Source: Halobacteriovorax sp. JY17
Lineage (GTDB): Bacteria; Bdellovibrionota; Bacteriovoracia; Bacteriovoracales; Bacteriovoracaceae
NCBI RefSeq assembly: GCF_002753895.1
Contig: NZ_NJER01000002.1
Location: forward strand, 1 to 64,000
DNA length: 64,000 nucleotides
Direction: 5' to 3'
The notes under the pieces were generated by a model. The model saw nothing but the letters and a program-made list of their open reading frames with translations, was not told where the DNA came from and did not search any database. How positions within the stretch are numbered: position 1 is the stretch's first letter; each line of letters begins with the position of its first letter. A program made the position numbers and the translations under genes. Below, in pieces: positions 62,323-64,000 of the stretch.

Positions 62323-64000
62323 ATGACTTTAAATGAAGCTAAAATTGAAGAAGCATTTATTGAGAAGCTTAAAGATCTTAAATATACCTATCGACCTGAT
62401 ATTAGAGATCGTGATGCTCTTGAAAGTAACTTTCGTAAAAAGTTCGAAGCATTAAATCAGGTTAATCTTACAAATTCGGAATTTGAAAGGCTTAAAGATG
62501 AAATTGTAAGCAATGATGTCTTTAAAGCAGCCAAAACATTAAGAGAGAGAAATACCTTCATTCGTGAAGATGGAACACCTCTACAATATACTCTTGTAAA
62601 CATTAAAGACTGGTGTAAAAACGAGTTTGAAGTAATTAACCAGCTAAGAATGAACACAGCTAACAGCCATCATCGATATGATGTTCTTTTGCTCATAAAT
62701 GGTGTTCCTGTTACCCAGATAGAGTTAAAGACTCTTGAAATTAATCCACGACGAGCTATGGAGCAAATTGTTGATTACAAAAATGATGCTGGGAACGGTT
62801 ATACGAATACACTTCTTTGCTTTATCCAACTTTTTATTGTTAGTAATAAAAACAATACATATTATTTTGCAAACAATCATAAGCAACACTTCTCTTTTAA
62901 TGCCGATGAAAGGTTTCTTCCGATTTATCAAATGGCAGATGAAAAAAATAATAAAATTACTCACCTTCATGACTTCTCGGAAAAGTTTTTATCAAAATGT
63001 AAGCTTGGAGAACTAATCAGCCGTTATATGGTTCTCGTGGTAAGTGAACAAAAGCTGATGATCATGAGGCCATATCAAATATATGCAGTAAAAGCTATTG
63101 TAGAGTGTATTAAAGATAATCGTGGAAATGGATATATCTGGCATACAACGGGGTCAGGAAAGACGTTAACCTCTTTTAAAGCTTCAACGCTTCTAAAAGA
63201 AAACAACGATATTCATAAATGTTTATTTGTTGTTGATAGAAAAGATCTAGATCGCCAAACACGTGAAGAGTTTAATAAGTTTCAGGAAGGCTGTGTTGAG
63301 CAGAATACAAATACTGGAGCATTAGTTAAAAGACTTTTATCTGATGATCATGCAGATAAAGTTATTGTAACCACTATTCAAAAGCTAGGAATTGCTCTGG
63401 GTGAAGGTAAATGGAAAGATAAGCTTGAATCACTTAGCTCAAAGCGTGTTGCGATTATTTTTGATGAGTGTCACAGATCTCAGTTTGGAGATAACCATAA
63501 AGCTATAAAAGAGTTTTTTCCTAAGGCCCAGCTATTTGGTTTTACAGGGACTCCAATCTTTGATGACAATGCTACTTATAAGCAAGTTGATGGTAATGAA
63601 GCTACATATAAAACAACTACTGATGTTTTTGAGAAAGAGCTTCATTCTTATACGATAACAAATGCGATTGATGATCGAAACGTCCTACGCTTTCATATTG
63701 ATTATTTTAAATCAGAATTAGATAGCGAGAAGAAGCAAAAAATTAAGCCTGGGGAAGCAGTATCTAAAGAAGCAGTAATTCGTACAATCCTAGATAAGCA
63801 TGATAAAGCTACAAACGATCGCAGGTTTAATGCAGTCTTGGCTACTTCGTCAATTAGTGATGCTATTGACTATTATTATTTGTTTACTGATTATCAAAAT
63901 GAAAGATACAAAAGCGATGATTCATTTATTCCCCTAAATATTGCTTGCGTTTTTTCTCCTCCAGCGGAAGGAAACCAAGATGTAAAACAACTTCAAGAAG
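62323..64000 (+). CDS. hsdR: Type I restriction enzyme R subunit, 5' part (cut by window end)
   Basis: An open frame starting at ATG 62323 (AGGA upstream) runs without stop to the end of the window (559 codons seen). The N-terminal nuclease core has Asp120 and Glu134-Lys136 (YDVLLLINGVPVTQIELKT). The SF2 translocase follows: Walker A HTTGSGKT (Lys280), DECH box IIFDECHRS (381-384) and FGFTGTP (about 397-403 region). It needs HsdM and HsdS, expected downstream of the window. HsdR cuts unmethylated DNA far from its target site. Confidence 0.9.
   Translation, partial: MTLNEAKIEEAFIEKLKDLKYTYRPDIRDRDALESNFRKKFEALNQVNLTNSEFERLKDEIVSNDVFKAAKTLRERNTFIREDGTPLQYTLVNIKDWCKNEFEVINQLRMNTANSHHRYDVLLLINGVPVTQIELKTLEINPRRAMEQIVDYKNDAGNGYTNTLLCFIQLFIVSNKNNTYYFANNHKQHFSFNADERFLPIYQMADEKNNKITHLHDFSEKFLSKCKLGELISRYMVLVVSEQKLMIMRPYQIYAVKAIVECIKDNRGNGYIWHTTGSGKTLTSFKASTLLKENNDIHKCLFVVDRKDLDRQTREEFNKFQEGCVEQNTNTGALVKRLLSDDHADKVIVTTIQKLGIALGEGKWKDKLESLSSKRVAIIFDECHRSQFGDNHKAIKEFFPKAQLFGFTGTPIFDDNATYKQVDGNEATYKTTTDVFEKELHSYTITNAIDDRNVLRFHIDYFKSELDSEKKQKIKPGEAVSKEAVIRTILDKHDKATNDRRFNAVLATSSISDAIDYYYLFTDYQNERYKSDDSFIPLNIACVFSPPAEGNQDVKQLQE

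Larger units (their letters stand above)
50888..64000. mobile_element. Integrative element / defence island (right end outside window)
   Basis: From the tRNA-Ser(GGA) 3' end onward the content changes from housekeeping genes to integrase, excisionase-like regulator, toxin-antitoxin, nucleases, a second recombinase and a type I restriction gene. Strands alternate and gaps are larger. A tRNA 3' end next to a tyrosine integrase is a classic insertion setting. The second attachment site is not in the window, so the element's extent is unknown. Confidence 0.75.

Noticed and set aside
62735-63016. Small open frames on both strands within the final gene
   Set aside because: They lie inside the continuous hsdR frame, which carries nuclease and helicase motifs.

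Overview
The window reads as the start of a chromosome from a low-GC, Gram-negative predatory-type bacterium related to Bdellovibrio/Bacteriovorax (most like the marine Halobacteriovorax group). This assignment is inferred from gene content and protein character, not from a database search. Base 1 is the first base of dnaA, which is followed by a DnaA-box-rich origin and dnaN-recF-gyrB-gyrA.

Region by region. 1-9509: replication initiation and gyrase. 9487-12046: a TPR lipoprotein whose signal peptide is encoded by the gyrA terminator hairpin, then a split F1Fo operon (two AtpZ/AtpI-like proteins, atpB, atpE). 12068-16763: a small secreted protein, then ribD-ribE-ribBA-ribH plus an M24 peptidase. 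16760-26609, minus strand: a tightly packed operon mfd - PPIase - SurA-like - pdxA - uvrA - SpoU methyltransferase. It places the two transcription-coupled-repair genes around envelope-folding genes. 26833-34532: nuoAHJKLMN, the complex I membrane arm only. 34532-39819: seven more integral-membrane genes in the same operon. By order, topology and local motif alignment these look like an extremely diverged second copy of nuoAHJKLMN. This is the most unusual feature of the window. 39923-43081: a large GYF/TPR membrane protein. 43186-50887: four tRNA genes (Ser-UGA, Ser-GCU, Arg-ACG, Ser-GGA), an HD-domain pseudogene, a Spy-like/ECF sigma/anti-sigma-like stress cluster, asnB with a divergent Lrp/AsnC regulator, a response regulator, a PilZ-like membrane protein, tadA and a secreted HEXXH protein.

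50888 to the end of the window is an accessory island starting at the 3' end of tRNA-Ser(GGA). It holds an excisionase-like regulator and tyrosine integrase, an XRE/nuclease-like gene coupled to a DUF4238 gene, a stand-alone primase-type zinc finger, an AbiEi/AbiEii toxin-antitoxin pair with an inverted-repeat operator, a large XRE-tyrosine recombinase fusion, a beta-propeller-like protein, an HTH/GIY-YIG protein, a Cas4-like/DUF2779 nuclease fusion, and the 5' part of a type I restriction hsdR that runs off the window. The island is best read as an integrative element or defence island. Its far end is not visible.

Working links: the window couples energy metabolism (Fo with sodium-type c-subunit residues, complex I membrane arm plus its shadow copy), riboflavin synthesis (the FMN precursor for complex I), replication/repair, and tRNA editing (tadA lies near its substrate tRNA-Arg-ACG). 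Several convergent gene pairs share a TTAA at their stop codons, which reflects a very compact genome.
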